Of a DNA stretch of 64,000 nt, positions 29,232 to 38,213 are shown piece by piece. Both the position numbers and the translations under genes were made by a program. The notes under the pieces are model-generated. The model made no database searches and had not been told where the DNA came from. It saw only the letters and a list, made by a program, of their open reading frames with translations. Origin of the DNA: Cohaesibacter celericrescens (GTDB taxonomy: Bacteria; Pseudomonadota; Alphaproteobacteria; Rhizobiales; Cohaesibacteraceae); NCBI RefSeq assembly GCF_002866925.1, contig NZ_PKUQ01000009.1, positions 1-64,000 of the forward strand. Direction: 5' to 3'. The first letter of the stretch is position 1; each line of letters opens with the position of its first letter.

Positions 29232-30461
29232 ATGCAGACCGATAAAACATCACCGGCTTTTGCCGTGGCACCAGCTGCGCTCGCCCTGTCTAACCCTTCC
29301 GCTGCCGATTTTGCCTCAGCCGACCTCGATATCCTCAAAGCGCAGGCGCGTGACATCCGCGACACGCAGTGGGGACATGTGGTGACCTATTCACGCAAGG
29401 TTTTTGCACCGCTTACAAATATGTGCCGCGATACCTGTTCCTATTGCACCTTCGTTAAGCATCCAGATGATCCTGCCGCCAATATTATGTCGCCGGAACA
29501 GGTGTTGGCCATTGCCAAAAAGGGTGAGGCGCAAGGCTGTAAGGAGCTTCTGTTCAGTCTGGGTGAAAAACCCGAGCTGCGCTATGACAAGGCTAAGGCC
29601 GCGCTGGCAATGATTGGCTATCAGCGCATGACCGACTATTTGGCCGATATGTGCGCGCTGGTTCTCAAGGAGACGTCTCTGCTGCCCCATGTTAATGCGG
29701 GTACATTGGCAGATGATGAAATTGAAATCCTGCGCCCGGTCGCCGCCTCCATGGGCATGATGCTGGAGACGGTGTCGCGCCGCCTTACCCAGAAAGGCGG
29801 GCCGCACTATGCTTGTCCTGACAAAACGCCCGTGCAGCGGTTGCGCACCCTGGAGCGGGCAGGGCAACGCAAAGTGCCGTTCACTACTGGCCTGTTGATC
29901 GGTATTGGCGAGACATTTGCCGAGCGGGTCGAGGCCCTGCACGCGATCAATGAATGCCATTCCCGCCATGGCCATATTCAGGAAGTCATCATTCAGAATT
30001 TTCAGCGCAAACCAGACATTGTGATGGCCAATGCACCCGAGCCATCACTTGACGATATGATGCGCACCATAGCCGTTGCGCGGATAATTCTGGCTCCAGA
30101 GATCAGCATTCAAGCGCCGCCCAACCTCAGTGCGCGGCATCTGGCTTATCTCGATGCGGGGATCAATGATTGGGGCGGCATTTCGCCGGTGACAATCGAC
30201 TTTATCAATCCCCAGCATGAATGGCCGGAGATTGCCAATCTTGCCAATTCCTGTCGCCTAGCGGGTTATGAGCTGCAAGAGCGTTTGACCATCTATCCCA
30301 GATATTTGCGCGACGGGGAGGCGTTTGTCAGCCCCCAACTGCAAGCGCGTATCAACAATATGGCGGGGTCAAACGGTCTTGCTCGCAACCAACATCTTCT
30401 TGCTGGCTCGCAAGAACGGACTATAGAACAGAATTTTGGATCGGGAGGATGTCACTCATGA
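29232..30461 (+). CDS. cofG: FO synthase subunit 1, radical SAM enzyme CofG
   Basis: CofG with CofH makes the deazaflavin FO, the chromophore of coenzyme F420, from tyrosine and the pyrimidine 5-amino-6-ribitylamino-uracil. The radical-SAM cluster motif is Cys65, Cys69 and Cys72 (NMCRDTCSYCTF). The segments LLFSLGEKPELRY, NAGTLADDEI and SASMGMMLET-like AASMGMMLETVSRRL match CofG. ATG 29232 has a strong AAGGAGAG site; the frame opened by TTG at 29214 contains that site itself. There are 409 residues. The 222-base region before it probably holds a promoter. It begins a tight run of six genes. Confidence 0.95.
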   Translation: MQTDKTSPAFAVAPAALALSNPSAADFASADLDILKAQARDIRDTQWGHVVTYSRKVFAPLTNMCRDTCSYCTFVKHPDDPAANIMSPEQVLAIAKKGEAQGCKELLFSLGEKPELRYDKAKAALAMIGYQRMTDYLADMCALVLKETSLLPHVNAGTLADDEIEILRPVAASMGMMLETVSRRLTQKGGPHYACPDKTPVQRLRTLERAGQRKVPFTTGLLIGIGETFAERVEALHAINECHSRHGHIQEVIIQNFQRKPDIVMANAPEPSLDDMMRTIAVARIILAPEISIQAPPNLSARHLAYLDAGINDWGGISPVTIDFINPQHEWPEIANLANSCRLAGYELQERLTIYPRYLRDGEAFVSPQLQARINNMAGSNGLARNQHLLAGSQERTIEQNFGSGGCHS

Positions 30462-31735
30462 ATGATATGTCGCCAATAGTGGATGTCATGACCCTTAATG
30501 ATCCGCTCGTCAGAGCAAGTGGTCCGGTACGCGCCATTTTGGACAAGGCGATGGCCGGTGTCGAAATCTCGCAAAGTGAGGGCGCGTGTTTGTTCGCCGC
30601 TCAAGGGCCGGATTTGCCTGCAATCTATTATGTGGCGGACCAATTGCGCCAGCGGGCCAACGGCGACCAAGTCAGCTTTGTGGTCAACCGCAACATCAAT
30701 TTCACCAATGTTTGTTACATGGGCTGCCGTTTTTGTGGCTTTGCCAAGCGCTCCGATGAAGCCGGTGCTGAATGGTTGGAGCTTGAGCAGATTGTGGCAC
30801 GCGCCCAAGAGGCCTGGGATCGAGGCGGCACAGAGGTCTGCATTCAGGGTGGGTTGCATCCCAAAATGGATGGCACCTATTATTTCGATATTGTGCGTGC
30901 CTTGAAAGCAGCGTTGCCCGAGATGCATATTCATGCATTTTCGCCCTTCGAAATCTGGTATGGCGCGTCCAAGACCAAAATGTCCTATCGGGACTTTTTG
31001 ACCGAGTTGAAAGAAGCCGGACTGGATACCATCCCCGGTACAGCGGCTGAAATTCTTGACACCGAAATTCGTCAGCAACTGACCAAAAATAAATTGAGCA
31101 CAGAGCGTTGGGTGGAGATTATTCGCGCCAGCCATGAGGTCGGTATTCCCACCACAGCCACCATCATGTATGGCCATATTGATGGTCCAGAGCATTGGGC
31201 AGCACACATTGCTTTGTTGCGCGATATTCAAAAAGATACCGGTGGTTTTACAGAATTGGTGCCGCTGTCTTTTGTGCATACGGAAAGCCCGCTCTACACC
31301 AACAATCCAGATAAGGTCCGCCCCGGGCCGACGGATGATGAAGTCGACAAGATGCACGCGGTGTCTCGCATTATGCTGGCCGGTCACATCGATAATATAC
31401 AAGCCTCCTGGACCAAATTGGGCCCCGAGCGCGTGCAACAATTGCTCAAACGCGGAGTGAATGATCTGGGCGGCACCTTGATGAATGAGAGCATATCTCG
31501 CTCTGCTGGGGCAGATCACGGACAGGAGCTTACGGCTTTTGAATTGGTGCAAATGATACGCGCTGCAGGGCGCATTCCGGTTCAACGCCGCACCAATTAC
31601 TCCGTCCTTGATGTTTATGACGATCACGACCCAGTGCCACTGGCGCCGCTGGTCGAGCGTAAGGCAAACCAAGCGCCGCTTGATTTCCTTGATATGTTCC
31701 CCGCGCAGCCAACGTCTATGGAGGCTGCGCAATGA
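30458..31735 (+). CDS. cofH: FO synthase subunit 2, radical SAM enzyme CofH
   Basis: CofH adds the tyrosine-derived group to the ribityl pyrimidine in FO synthesis. The cluster motif is Cys86, Cys90 and Cys93 (NVCYMGCRFCGFAKR); downstream segments CIQGGLHPKMDGTYYFD and AFSPFEIWYGA are family hallmarks. The ATG at 30458 overlaps the cofG stop by four bases and has GGGAGG 9 bases before it; the ATG at 30449 sits directly on that site and is not favoured. There are 425 residues. Separate CofG and CofH are the archaeal and proteobacterial arrangement, unlike the fused actinobacterial FbiC. Confidence 0.96.
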   Translation: MNDMSPIVDVMTLNDPLVRASGPVRAILDKAMAGVEISQSEGACLFAAQGPDLPAIYYVADQLRQRANGDQVSFVVNRNINFTNVCYMGCRFCGFAKRSDEAGAEWLELEQIVARAQEAWDRGGTEVCIQGGLHPKMDGTYYFDIVRALKAALPEMHIHAFSPFEIWYGASKTKMSYRDFLTELKEAGLDTIPGTAAEILDTEIRQQLTKNKLSTERWVEIIRASHEVGIPTTATIMYGHIDGPEHWAAHIALLRDIQKDTGGFTELVPLSFVHTESPLYTNNPDKVRPGPTDDEVDKMHAVSRIMLAGHIDNIQASWTKLGPERVQQLLKRGVNDLGGTLMNESISRSAGADHGQELTAFELVQMIRAAGRIPVQRRTNYSVLDVYDDHDPVPLAPLVERKANQAPLDFLDMFPAQPTSMEAAQ

Positions 31736-32700
31736 GGAGCGGCGAGCGCCTCAGAGTAACGCTGCTTGCTGGTGGTGTTGGTGGCGCAAAAATGGCCGAG
31801 GGACTGGCGGCGGTCGAAGACATCAAACTGTCGATCATTGGCAATATTGCCGATGACGAAGCTTTCCACGGCCTGTGGGTCTCGCCCGATATCGATACGC
31901 TGACCTATTCACTGGCGGGTATGATCGACCGTGTACAGGGTTGGGGGGTGGCTGACGAGGGCAAGCGGGCGCTCGACACCCTGTCCATGTTGGGGCAAGA
32001 GACATGGATGACCTTGGGGGATCGGGACTTTGGCCTGCATATCTATCGCACCATGCGTCGCAATCAAGGCGATCGTCCTTTTATCATTGCGCGGGATGTC
32101 GCGCGGGCGTTTGGTATCAAAGCCGCTATTGTGTTGCCAACCGACGATATTGTGCAGACACAGGTACAAACCGATGCGGGCTGGCTCAGCTTTCAGCAAT
32201 ATTTTGTGCGGGAACAATGCGCTCCTGACGTGCGTGGCGTTCGCTTTGAAGGCATTGAGACCGCCAGACCGACGCTGGAAGCCCTAAAAGCGATCCTCAC
32301 TGCAGACGTGATTGTGTTGGCGCCGTCCAACCCATTGGTCAGCATTGCCCCCATCCTTGAAATCCCCGGTATCGGCGAAGCCGTCAAAGCTGCAACGGCG
32401 CATAAAATTGCAGTCAGTCCCTTTATCGCAGGCAAAGTGGTCAAAGGCCCTGCCGACCGGATGATGGCCTCGATGGGGATGCGCGCCGATGCGCTTGGCG
32501 TGGCTCAACGCTATCAGAGCTTTGTCGATCAATTGGTCATTGATAATGAGGATGCGACGCTTGCCGCTGACATTGCTGCGCTTGGGGTTGACCCTGTTTG
32601 TTACCCGATCCTGATGAAAGATCAGACTGACAAAGCGCGACTGGCCAGTGAAATCATGGCCGAAGCGCGCAAGACCCTTGATGCGGGAGGCCGTGCATGA
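31732..32700 (+). CDS. cofD: 2-phospho-L-lactate (or analogue) transferase CofD
   Basis: CofD transfers the phospholactyl, phosphoenolpyruvyl or phosphoglyceryl group from its guanosine diphosphate carrier onto FO. The N-terminal nucleotide loop is TLLAGGVGGAKMAEGL; NIADDEAFHGLWVSPDIDT and APSNPLVSIAPILEIPG are typical. There are 322 residues. The start overlaps cofH by four bases and the end overlaps cofC likewise. Nothing in the sequence alone tells which three-carbon donor is used. Confidence 0.95.
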   Translation: MRSGERLRVTLLAGGVGGAKMAEGLAAVEDIKLSIIGNIADDEAFHGLWVSPDIDTLTYSLAGMIDRVQGWGVADEGKRALDTLSMLGQETWMTLGDRDFGLHIYRTMRRNQGDRPFIIARDVARAFGIKAAIVLPTDDIVQTQVQTDAGWLSFQQYFVREQCAPDVRGVRFEGIETARPTLEALKAILTADVIVLAPSNPLVSIAPILEIPGIGEAVKAATAHKIAVSPFIAGKVVKGPADRMMASMGMRADALGVAQRYQSFVDQLVIDNEDATLAADIAALGVDPVCYPILMKDQTDKARLASEIMAEARKTLDAGGRA

Positions 32701-33365
32701 GCGTTTCGAAAGAAAGAATGCTGCTGGCAATTCCGATGAAGGATCCATCCGATGCCAAAACACGGCTCGGTGTGTCTTTGACGCAAAAACAGCGTGGGCA
32801 GCTGGCGCTTTCCCTGTTTGAGACGGTTGTCGAACGGGTTCAGACCGTGTTGCAAAGCATGAGCCCCGAGCAAGCGCAGCAGCGTCATATCGATATCGCC
32901 GTGGTTTCAGCCAGTCCTGTTTTGCAGGACACAGCGGCACGGTTGGGTATTTTGTTTTTTGCTGAAGGTCCGCGTTCTGGCCTGTCGCAGGCCGTCAGCC
33001 ATCTTGCGTCGCAAGCCCATGCACAAGGCTATAGCGCTTTGTGTGTGCTGCCCGGTGATTTGGCCGACCCCAAGTTGTCAGATCTGCGCTATTTGCTGTC
33101 TTATCCGCTGGATGAACAGAAGGTGGTGATTTGCCCCTCGGGTGACTTGGGTACAAATGCCCTTATGGTGCCGCTGCCCAGCCCGATTGACTTTGGTTAT
33201 GGGGAGAGATCGTTTCACCTTCATTATCACGCCACGATTGAAGCAGGCATGATGCCAGTGGTGTTGCCCCTGACGAGCCTGCGGATGGATGTGGATACGC
33301 TTGTCGATCTACAATATGTGCCGCAGTTCCATCTCGATGCGGCGTTGCTGGGAGATGGCCGATGA
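32697..33365 (+). CDS. cofC: Phospholactate/PEP guanylyltransferase CofC
   Basis: CofC activates the three-carbon phospho-acid with GTP to make the CofD substrate. The nucleotidyltransferase opening AIPMKDPSDAKTRLG with the basic Lys and Arg near residues 15-24, the acidic CVLPGDLADP and CPSGDLGTNALMVPLP are present. There are 222 residues, coupled on both sides by four-base overlaps. The substrate could be 2-phospholactate, phosphoenolpyruvate or 3-phosphoglycerate; all three are known among CofC homologues. Confidence 0.92.
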   Translation: MSVSKERMLLAIPMKDPSDAKTRLGVSLTQKQRGQLALSLFETVVERVQTVLQSMSPEQAQQRHIDIAVVSASPVLQDTAARLGILFFAEGPRSGLSQAVSHLASQAHAQGYSALCVLPGDLADPKLSDLRYLLSYPLDEQKVVICPSGDLGTNALMVPLPSPIDFGYGERSFHLHYHATIEAGMMPVVLPLTSLRMDVDTLVDLQYVPQFHLDAALLGDGR

Positions 33366-34135
33366 GCATGAGCATTTCAGTCACCGCCATTGCCGATATT
33401 CCCGACATCATGCAGGGCGATGATCTGGCCCGGATCGTCGGTGATTGCCTCATAGCCAGCGGCAATGCACCGATGGACGGTGATATTCTGTGTGTGGCGC
33501 AAAAGATCTTTTCCAAAGCAGAAGGCTGCATCATCCCGTTGGATAGTGTCACGCCTTCAAGTGAAGCAGAGAAATATGCTGCCGAGCTGGGAAAAGATGC
33601 CCGCAAAATTGAAGTGGTCCTAAACGAAAGCACAGAAGTGGTGCGCGCCTTTCGTCATTCCACGGAGAATGAAGGCACCATGATTTGCCGCCATCGTTTG
33701 GGGTTTATTTCGGCCAACGCGGCGGTGGACGAATCTAATTTTGCCGAGACTGATGCGGTGATGACCCTGCCGCCTGATCCGGACTTGAGCGTCGCCCGTA
33801 TGCAGTCGGCACTGGCCGCGCGTTTCGGGTGTCAGATCGGCGTGGTCATGACCGATACATTCGGTCGGCCTTGGCGGATCGGGCAGGTCAATGTGGCCAT
33901 CGGCTTGTCAGGTGTACCTGCCACCTTGCGTGAGCAAGGCAATGAAGATGCGTGGGGGCGCACAATGAAAGTCACCGAGTCTGCCTTTGCTGATGAATTG
34001 GCCGCCGCTTCGGGGCTGGTGGTGCGCAAAGCAGGAAAAACCCCGGTTGTTCTTTTTCGTGGCCTTGATTGGACCCCCACAAAAAGCAGTTATGCGGATC
34101 TTTTGAGACGCAAACAGGAGGATATGTTCAAATGA
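33362..34135 (+). CDS. cofE: F420-0:gamma-glutamyl ligase CofE
   Basis: CofE adds gamma-linked glutamates to F420-0 using GTP. Motifs include [35 protein letters not shown] and [21 protein letters not shown]. At 257 residues it is the ligase alone. The C-terminal nitroreductase-like domain that makes actinobacterial FbiB a dehydro-F420 reductase is absent. It is coupled to cofC and npdG by four-base overlaps. Confidence 0.95.
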   Translation: MSMSISVTAIADIPDIMQGDDLARIVGDCLIASGNAPMDGDILCVAQKIFSKAEGCIIPLDSVTPSSEAEKYAAELGKDARKIEVVLNESTEVVRAFRHSTENEGTMICRHRLGFISANAAVDESNFAETDAVMTLPPDPDLSVARMQSALAARFGCQIGVVMTDTFGRPWRIGQVNVAIGLSGVPATLREQGNEDAWGRTMKVTESAFADELAAASGLVVRKAGKTPVVLFRGLDWTPTKSSYADLLRRKQEDMFK

Positions 34136-34800
34136 CAATCGCAATTATCGGCGGCACAGGGCCGCAAGGTCAGGGACTGGCCCTCAGATTTGCCCGTGCA
34201 GGGGTTCCTGTGGCCCTTGGGTCTCGCGATGGTGCTCGCGCGGCTGAAATTGGCAAAGACTTGATGGCTCAACTGGGCGAAGGCGCAGCATTCATCACCG
34301 GTCTGGCCAATGAAGACGCAACCAAAGCTGCGGATGAGCTGGTTATTCTGGCGGTGCCTTTTGCCGGTCACAATGCGACGCTTGCGGCCCTAAAACCCCA
34401 TCTTGCAGGCAAGATCGTTGTCGACATTGTTGTACCACTGGCAGAAGGTGACCCCAAAAAGGTAACGATGCCACCCGAAGGATCGGCGACAGAAGCCGCA
34501 CAGGCGCTTTTGGGACCGGACATTCCGGTGGTTGGAGCCTTGCATAATGTATCGGCCACGACGCTCAAAAACCTCGATTGGGACATCAATTGCGACATTC
34601 TGGTGTGTGGCAACAGTTTGCCAGCCCGCAAGAGCGTCATGGCGCTGATCGAGAAGCTGGGTGTCAATGCCTACAACGCCGGTGACGCCGAGGCTGCTCG
34701 CTGCATTGAGGCCATCACACCGATCCTCATTCGCATCAATATTTCAAAACAGGTACCCTTTACCCATGCGGGTATCAAAATCTGGGCGCCGGATCACTAA
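34132..34800 (+). CDS. npdG: NADPH-dependent F420 reductase (F420:NADP oxidoreductase)
   Basis: This Rossmann-fold enzyme transfers hydride between NADP(H) and F420. The dinucleotide motif [19 protein letters not shown] followed by the basic [11 protein letters not shown] region (NADP phosphate pocket) is the Fno/NpdG pattern. Other matches are [14 protein letters not shown] and [13 protein letters not shown]. There are 222 residues. ATG 34132 overlaps the cofE stop by four bases. Placed at the end of the biosynthesis genes, it would charge F420 from NADPH for the oxidoreductase encoded next. Confidence 0.93.
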   Translation: MTIAIIGGTGPQGQGLALRFARAGVPVALGSRDGARAAEIGKDLMAQLGEGAAFITGLANEDATKAADELVILAVPFAGHNATLAALKPHLAGKIVVDIVVPLAEGDPKKVTMPPEGSATEAAQALLGPDIPVVGALHNVSATTLKNLDWDINCDILVCGNSLPARKSVMALIEKLGVNAYNAGDAEAARCIEAITPILIRINISKQVPFTHAGIKIWAPDH

Positions 34801-34872
34801 GCTTCATCGCTGAATGACTTAACGCGCAATTAAAAAACATAAAAACAACAAACAGATCATCGGAGAGAGATA

Positions 34873-35883
34873 ATGGACTTTGCAATTTGCTTTAAAGGTT
34901 TTGTTGAACCCAAGCGTGCCCGCGCCCTTGTGCGCCAAGCAGAAAATGCAGGCTTCACCCATTGCTGGTTTTATGATAGCCATATTCTGTGGCGCGAAAG
35001 CTATATGGCGATGGCGATGTGTATGGAACACACCACCAAAATGCGTTTTGGCCCTTGTGTGACCAACCCGAACACCCGCGACTGGTCGTTGGCCGCATCG
35101 ATGTTCGGTTCGCTGGCAAAACAATCGGAAGGCCGCTTTGATATAGGTCTTGGCCGTGGTGACAGCGCTGTACGCGTGATGGGCAAAAAACCCGCCACTC
35201 TGAAACGGTTGGAAGAATTCACCCACGTCGTCAAAGCCCTGATACGTGGTGAAGAGGCCCAATATGGCGAATGCCCAGAGCCGGTTAAATTCCCCTGGGC
35301 CGAAGGCTACGAGCTGCCGGTCTGGGTTGCTGCATACGGCCCCAAAGCACTCGCTTCTGCTGGTCGTGTTGGCGATGGTCTGATCCTGCAGATTGCTGAA
35401 CCAAAAATCATCAAATGGCTGGCTGATCAGGCGATCGAAGAAGGTAAAAATTCTGGTCGTGACATGTCAAACTATAAAGTTATGGCCGCTGCACCTGCTT
35501 ACTTCGGTAGCAAAGAAGATTGCATTGAAGCCACCCGTTGGTTCCCTGCAATGGTCGGCAACCATGTGGCCGATATTGTCGAAAAATATGGCACCGAGCG
35601 TAAAGATATCCCAGAATCCCTGACCGCCTATATCAAGGATCGCAAGGGCTATGACTATTCCAAGCATGGTCAGAGCGATAACCCTTATCTCGACTTTATT
35701 TCTGACGAAATTGTTGAGAGCTTCAGTGTGTTAGGTGAGGCTGACGAGCATATCGCCAAGATACATGAGTTGGAAGATGCCGGTGTGACCCAGTTCAACA
35801 TCTACTTGGACAATGGCAACGAAGAACAGATCATTGCGGAATATGGCAAAACCATCATTCCGGCCTTTGCTGCTGAAAAATAA
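34873..35883 (+). CDS. Luciferase-like F420-dependent oxidoreductase, candidate pyrimidine reductase
   Basis: This is a TIM-barrel protein of the luciferase-like monooxygenase superfamily, 336 residues, related to the methylene-tetrahydromethanopterin reductase (Mer) branch that uses F420 rather than flavin. Seen: ENAGFTHCWFYDSHILWRE, VTNPNTRDWSLAASMF, RFDIGLGRGDSAVRVMG and PVWVAAYGPKALASAGRVGDGLIL, the usual LLM framework. From memory it resembles the F420-linked family named after Colwellia CPS_4043. Its substrate is not established here. It follows npdG by 72 bases with its own GGAGAGAG site, in a cluster that needs a uracil/dihydrouracil reductase, hence the proposed role. A flavin-dependent oxygenase role is the alternative. 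Confidence 0.8.
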   Translation: MDFAICFKGFVEPKRARALVRQAENAGFTHCWFYDSHILWRESYMAMAMCMEHTTKMRFGPCVTNPNTRDWSLAASMFGSLAKQSEGRFDIGLGRGDSAVRVMGKKPATLKRLEEFTHVVKALIRGEEAQYGECPEPVKFPWAEGYELPVWVAAYGPKALASAGRVGDGLILQIAEPKIIKWLADQAIEEGKNSGRDMSNYKVMAAAPAYFGSKEDCIEATRWFPAMVGNHVADIVEKYGTERKDIPESLTAYIKDRKGYDYSKHGQSDNPYLDFISDEIVESFSVLGEADEHIAKIHELEDAGVTQFNIYLDNGNEEQIIAEYGKTIIPAFAAEK

Positions 35884-35910
35884 CGCCTGATTGAGACGTT
35901 AAATAAAAAA

Positions 35911-35941
35911 AGTCCCAAGCGGCGGCATGCTGCTTGGGACT
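35911..35941 (-). terminator. Rho-independent terminator of the cytosine deaminase operon
   Basis: There is a perfect 10-base-pair stem (AGTCCCAAGC with GCTTGGGACT) around an 11-base loop. On the minus strand it is followed by TTTTTTATTT, so it ends the codA transcript. On the plus strand it lacks a U-run but lies just after the LLM stop and may also block convergent transcription. Confidence 0.85.
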
Positions 35942-35987
35942 CCCTCCTGCAATTCTATTGTAGTTGTAATGGGACTGCAGGCCAGTG

Positions 35988-37268
35988 TCAGGCGTCGTGA
36001 CGACGGTTTATGCTGCTTGGTCTACCGGGCAAATTCAGCGCCATATCCCGTTTGGGCCGCCGGGCAATGACCTTGCCTTTTGCAATCACAAAAAGCCGGT
36101 CGGCACGCAAACGAATGGCTTCAATCGGGTTGCGCGCATCCAGCACCACCATGCTGGCTTTTTTGCCCACAGCAAGGCCATAATCATCAAGCCCCATAAT
36201 CGCAGCGCTCTGGGTTGTGACCATTTCAAAACAATGGCGCATGTCGGACGGGCTGCTCATTTGGGCCACATGCAGGCCCATAAAAGCAACGTCCAACATG
36301 TCGGCTGTGCCGAGCGAATACCACGGATCAAGCACACAATCCTGACCGAAGCCGACACGAATGCCGTGCGCCAGCATTTCTGGGACACGGGTCTGGCCTC
36401 GGCGTTTGGGATAGGTGTCATGGCGTCCCTGCAACATGATATTGATCAGCGGGTTGGGAATGGCCGACACTTGGGCCTCTGCGATCAGTGGCAACAATTT
36501 GGAGACATAATAATTGTCCATGGAATGCATCGAGGTCAGGTGAGAGCCTGCCACCCGCTCTTGAAGCCCCAGCCGTTGGGTCTCATAGGCCAATTGTTCG
36601 ATATGGCGGGACATGGGGTCATCGCTCTCGTCGCAATGCATATCTACCAACAAACCGCGCTCGGCAGCGATTTCGCACAGCTCTGTCACCGAGCGGCGGC
36701 CATCGTCCATGGTGCGTTCGAAATGGGGGATGCCGCCCACCACGTCAACACCCATATCGAGGGCCTTGATGGTGCAGTCTTTTGCTGTTGGCGAGCGATA
36801 AAACCCGTCCTGAGGGAAGGCCACAAGCTGCAGATCGATGTAGTCTTTGATCTTGTCGCGCACAGACAGCAACGCCCGCACGCCCTTGAGGCCATCTTCG
36901 TCGGATGTGTCCACATGGGTGCGGATGGCCAATAGGCCCATTGAGGCCGCCCAGTCGCAATAGGACAGTGCGCGTGCCTCTATGGTCTCTTCGGATTGGA
37001 TTGGTTTGAGTTCACCCCACAGGGAAATGCCTTCCAAAAGCGTGCCGGAACCATTGATACGCGGGGTGCCATAGGACAGGGTGGCATCCATGTGAAAATG
37101 CGGGTCGACCAAGGGCGGAGCCACCAGTTCGTTAGTGGCATCAACAATTTCGCCTGCGTCAGCAGAGAGCGATGGCTCAATGGCCGCGATCAGGCCGTTG
37201 GCAACGCCAATGTCAGCGACCGTGCCGTCGGGCAGCGTGCCGCCTTTGACGATCAAATCAAAACTCAT
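35988..37268 (-). CDS. codA: Cytosine deaminase (amidohydrolase family)
   Basis: This is an iron/zinc amidohydrolase of 426 residues converting cytosine to uracil. Metal ligands appear as His-x-His in VDPHFHMDATLSYGTPR, His in VDMHCDESDD, His in GSHLTSMHSMD and Asp in GFGQDCVLDPWYSLG. The last segment, with its DPWYSLG run, is a CodA signature. It is the last gene of the nucleobase importer operon, overlapping the permease stop by four bases, and converges on the F420/pyrimidine genes. Its product uracil would feed the neighbouring reductive pathway. Isocytosine or creatinine-like substrates cannot be excluded. Confidence 0.88.
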   Translation of the reverse strand: MSFDLIVKGGTLPDGTVADIGVANGLIAAIEPSLSADAGEIVDATNELVAPPLVDPHFHMDATLSYGTPRINGSGTLLEGISLWGELKPIQSEETIEARALSYCDWAASMGLLAIRTHVDTSDEDGLKGVRALLSVRDKIKDYIDLQLVAFPQDGFYRSPTAKDCTIKALDMGVDVVGGIPHFERTMDDGRRSVTELCEIAAERGLLVDMHCDESDDPMSRHIEQLAYETQRLGLQERVAGSHLTSMHSMDNYYVSKLLPLIAEAQVSAIPNPLINIMLQGRHDTYPKRRGQTRVPEMLAHGIRVGFGQDCVLDPWYSLGTADMLDVAFMGLHVAQMSSPSDMRHCFEMVTTQSAAIMGLDDYGLAVGKKASMVVLDARNPIEAIRLRADRLFVIAKGKVIARRPKRDMALNLPGRPSSINRRHDA

Positions 37269-38209
37269 CTTTCACCTTTTTGATAGGGCACCATCAGGGC
37301 TTTGGGATAGCTGGCACGACGGGCCATGACGATCAAAGCCAGAATGGACAGAATATAAGGCATCATCAAAAAGACTTGATAGGGAATGACGCCGCCTGTC
37401 AATTGTTGCAAACGCACCTGATAGGCATCAAAGGCCGCAAATAATATGGTGCCAAGTAGTGCTTTGCCCGGACGCCAGGACCCGAACACCACCAGCGCGA
37501 TGCAGACCCAGCCACGGCCATTGACCATTTCAAAGAAGAAAGAGTTAAAGGCCGACATGGTCAGGAATGCGCCGCCGATAGCCATTAACGCGCTGCCTGC
37601 CATAACAGCACCCATGCGGATAGCCACCACAGAAATGCCTTGCGCTTCTACAGATTCAGGGCTTTCCCCCACAGCACGCACAGCCAAACCCAGAGGGGTG
37701 CGATAGAGCACCCATGCGACAACAGCGACGGTGAAGAAAGCAAAATAGGTGAGGGGTGTTTGTGTAAAAAGGGCCTCACCCACCACCGGTAAATCTGATA
37801 GAAACGGAACGGGAAGGGGCTGGAATGCATCGATTTTGGGTGGAGATGTCACCTTGGGCAGCACCAATCGGTACACATAATAGGTTAGGGACGAGGCCAG
37901 CAGAGTGATGCCGATACCGGTCACATGTTGAGACAGGCCAAGCGGCACTGTGAGCAATCCATGCAAGGCGCCGATGGCAATGCCCGTGCATGCGGCAATA
38001 GCGATGCCGAACCACAAGTCGCCGCCCAGATAGACCGTAACCCAACCGGCAAAAGCGCCAGCGGTCATAATGCCTTCAATGCCCAGATTGAGTACGCCTG
38101 CGCGTTCGCAGACCAATTCGCCCATGGTGGCGAGGATCAATGGAGAGGCAATGCGAATGACCGCAACCCAGAAACTGGTGGTCAATAGGATGTCTATGGC
38201 TTCTAACAT
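37265..38209 (-). CDS. Nucleoside/nucleobase ABC transporter permease (second)
   Basis: This is a branched-chain/RbsC-like permease of 314 residues of the kind paired with BMP binding proteins. Seen: TMGELVCERAGVLNLGIEGIM, a hallmark of the nucleoside importer (NupQ/YufQ-like), and GRGWVCIALVVFGSWRPG. About nine hydrophobic segments are present. It overlaps codA by four bases and follows the other permease by 4 bases. The cargo is inferred to be a pyrimidine base or nucleoside. Confidence 0.88.
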   Translation of the reverse strand: MLEAIDILLTTSFWVAVIRIASPLILATMGELVCERAGVLNLGIEGIMTAGAFAGWVTVYLGGDLWFGIAIAACTGIAIGALHGLLTVPLGLSQHVTGIGITLLASSLTYYVYRLVLPKVTSPPKIDAFQPLPVPFLSDLPVVGEALFTQTPLTYFAFFTVAVVAWVLYRTPLGLAVRAVGESPESVEAQGISVVAIRMGAVMAGSALMAIGGAFLTMSAFNSFFFEMVNGRGWVCIALVVFGSWRPGKALLGTILFAAFDAYQVRLQQLTGGVIPYQVFLMMPYILSILALIVMARRASYPKALMVPYQKGER

Positions 38210-38213
38210 ATCC

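Noticed and set aside
30452..31732. 426-codon open frame antisense to cofH
   Set aside because: Antisense shadow of the radical SAM gene; His- and Cys-rich composition without a domain.
29232..34135. Possibility that the cof genes serve only a generic redox role unrelated to pyrimidines
   Set aside because: Not excluded, but the block is bracketed on both sides by pyrimidine uptake and catabolic genes and the pathway lacks a reductase, so a functional link was preferred.
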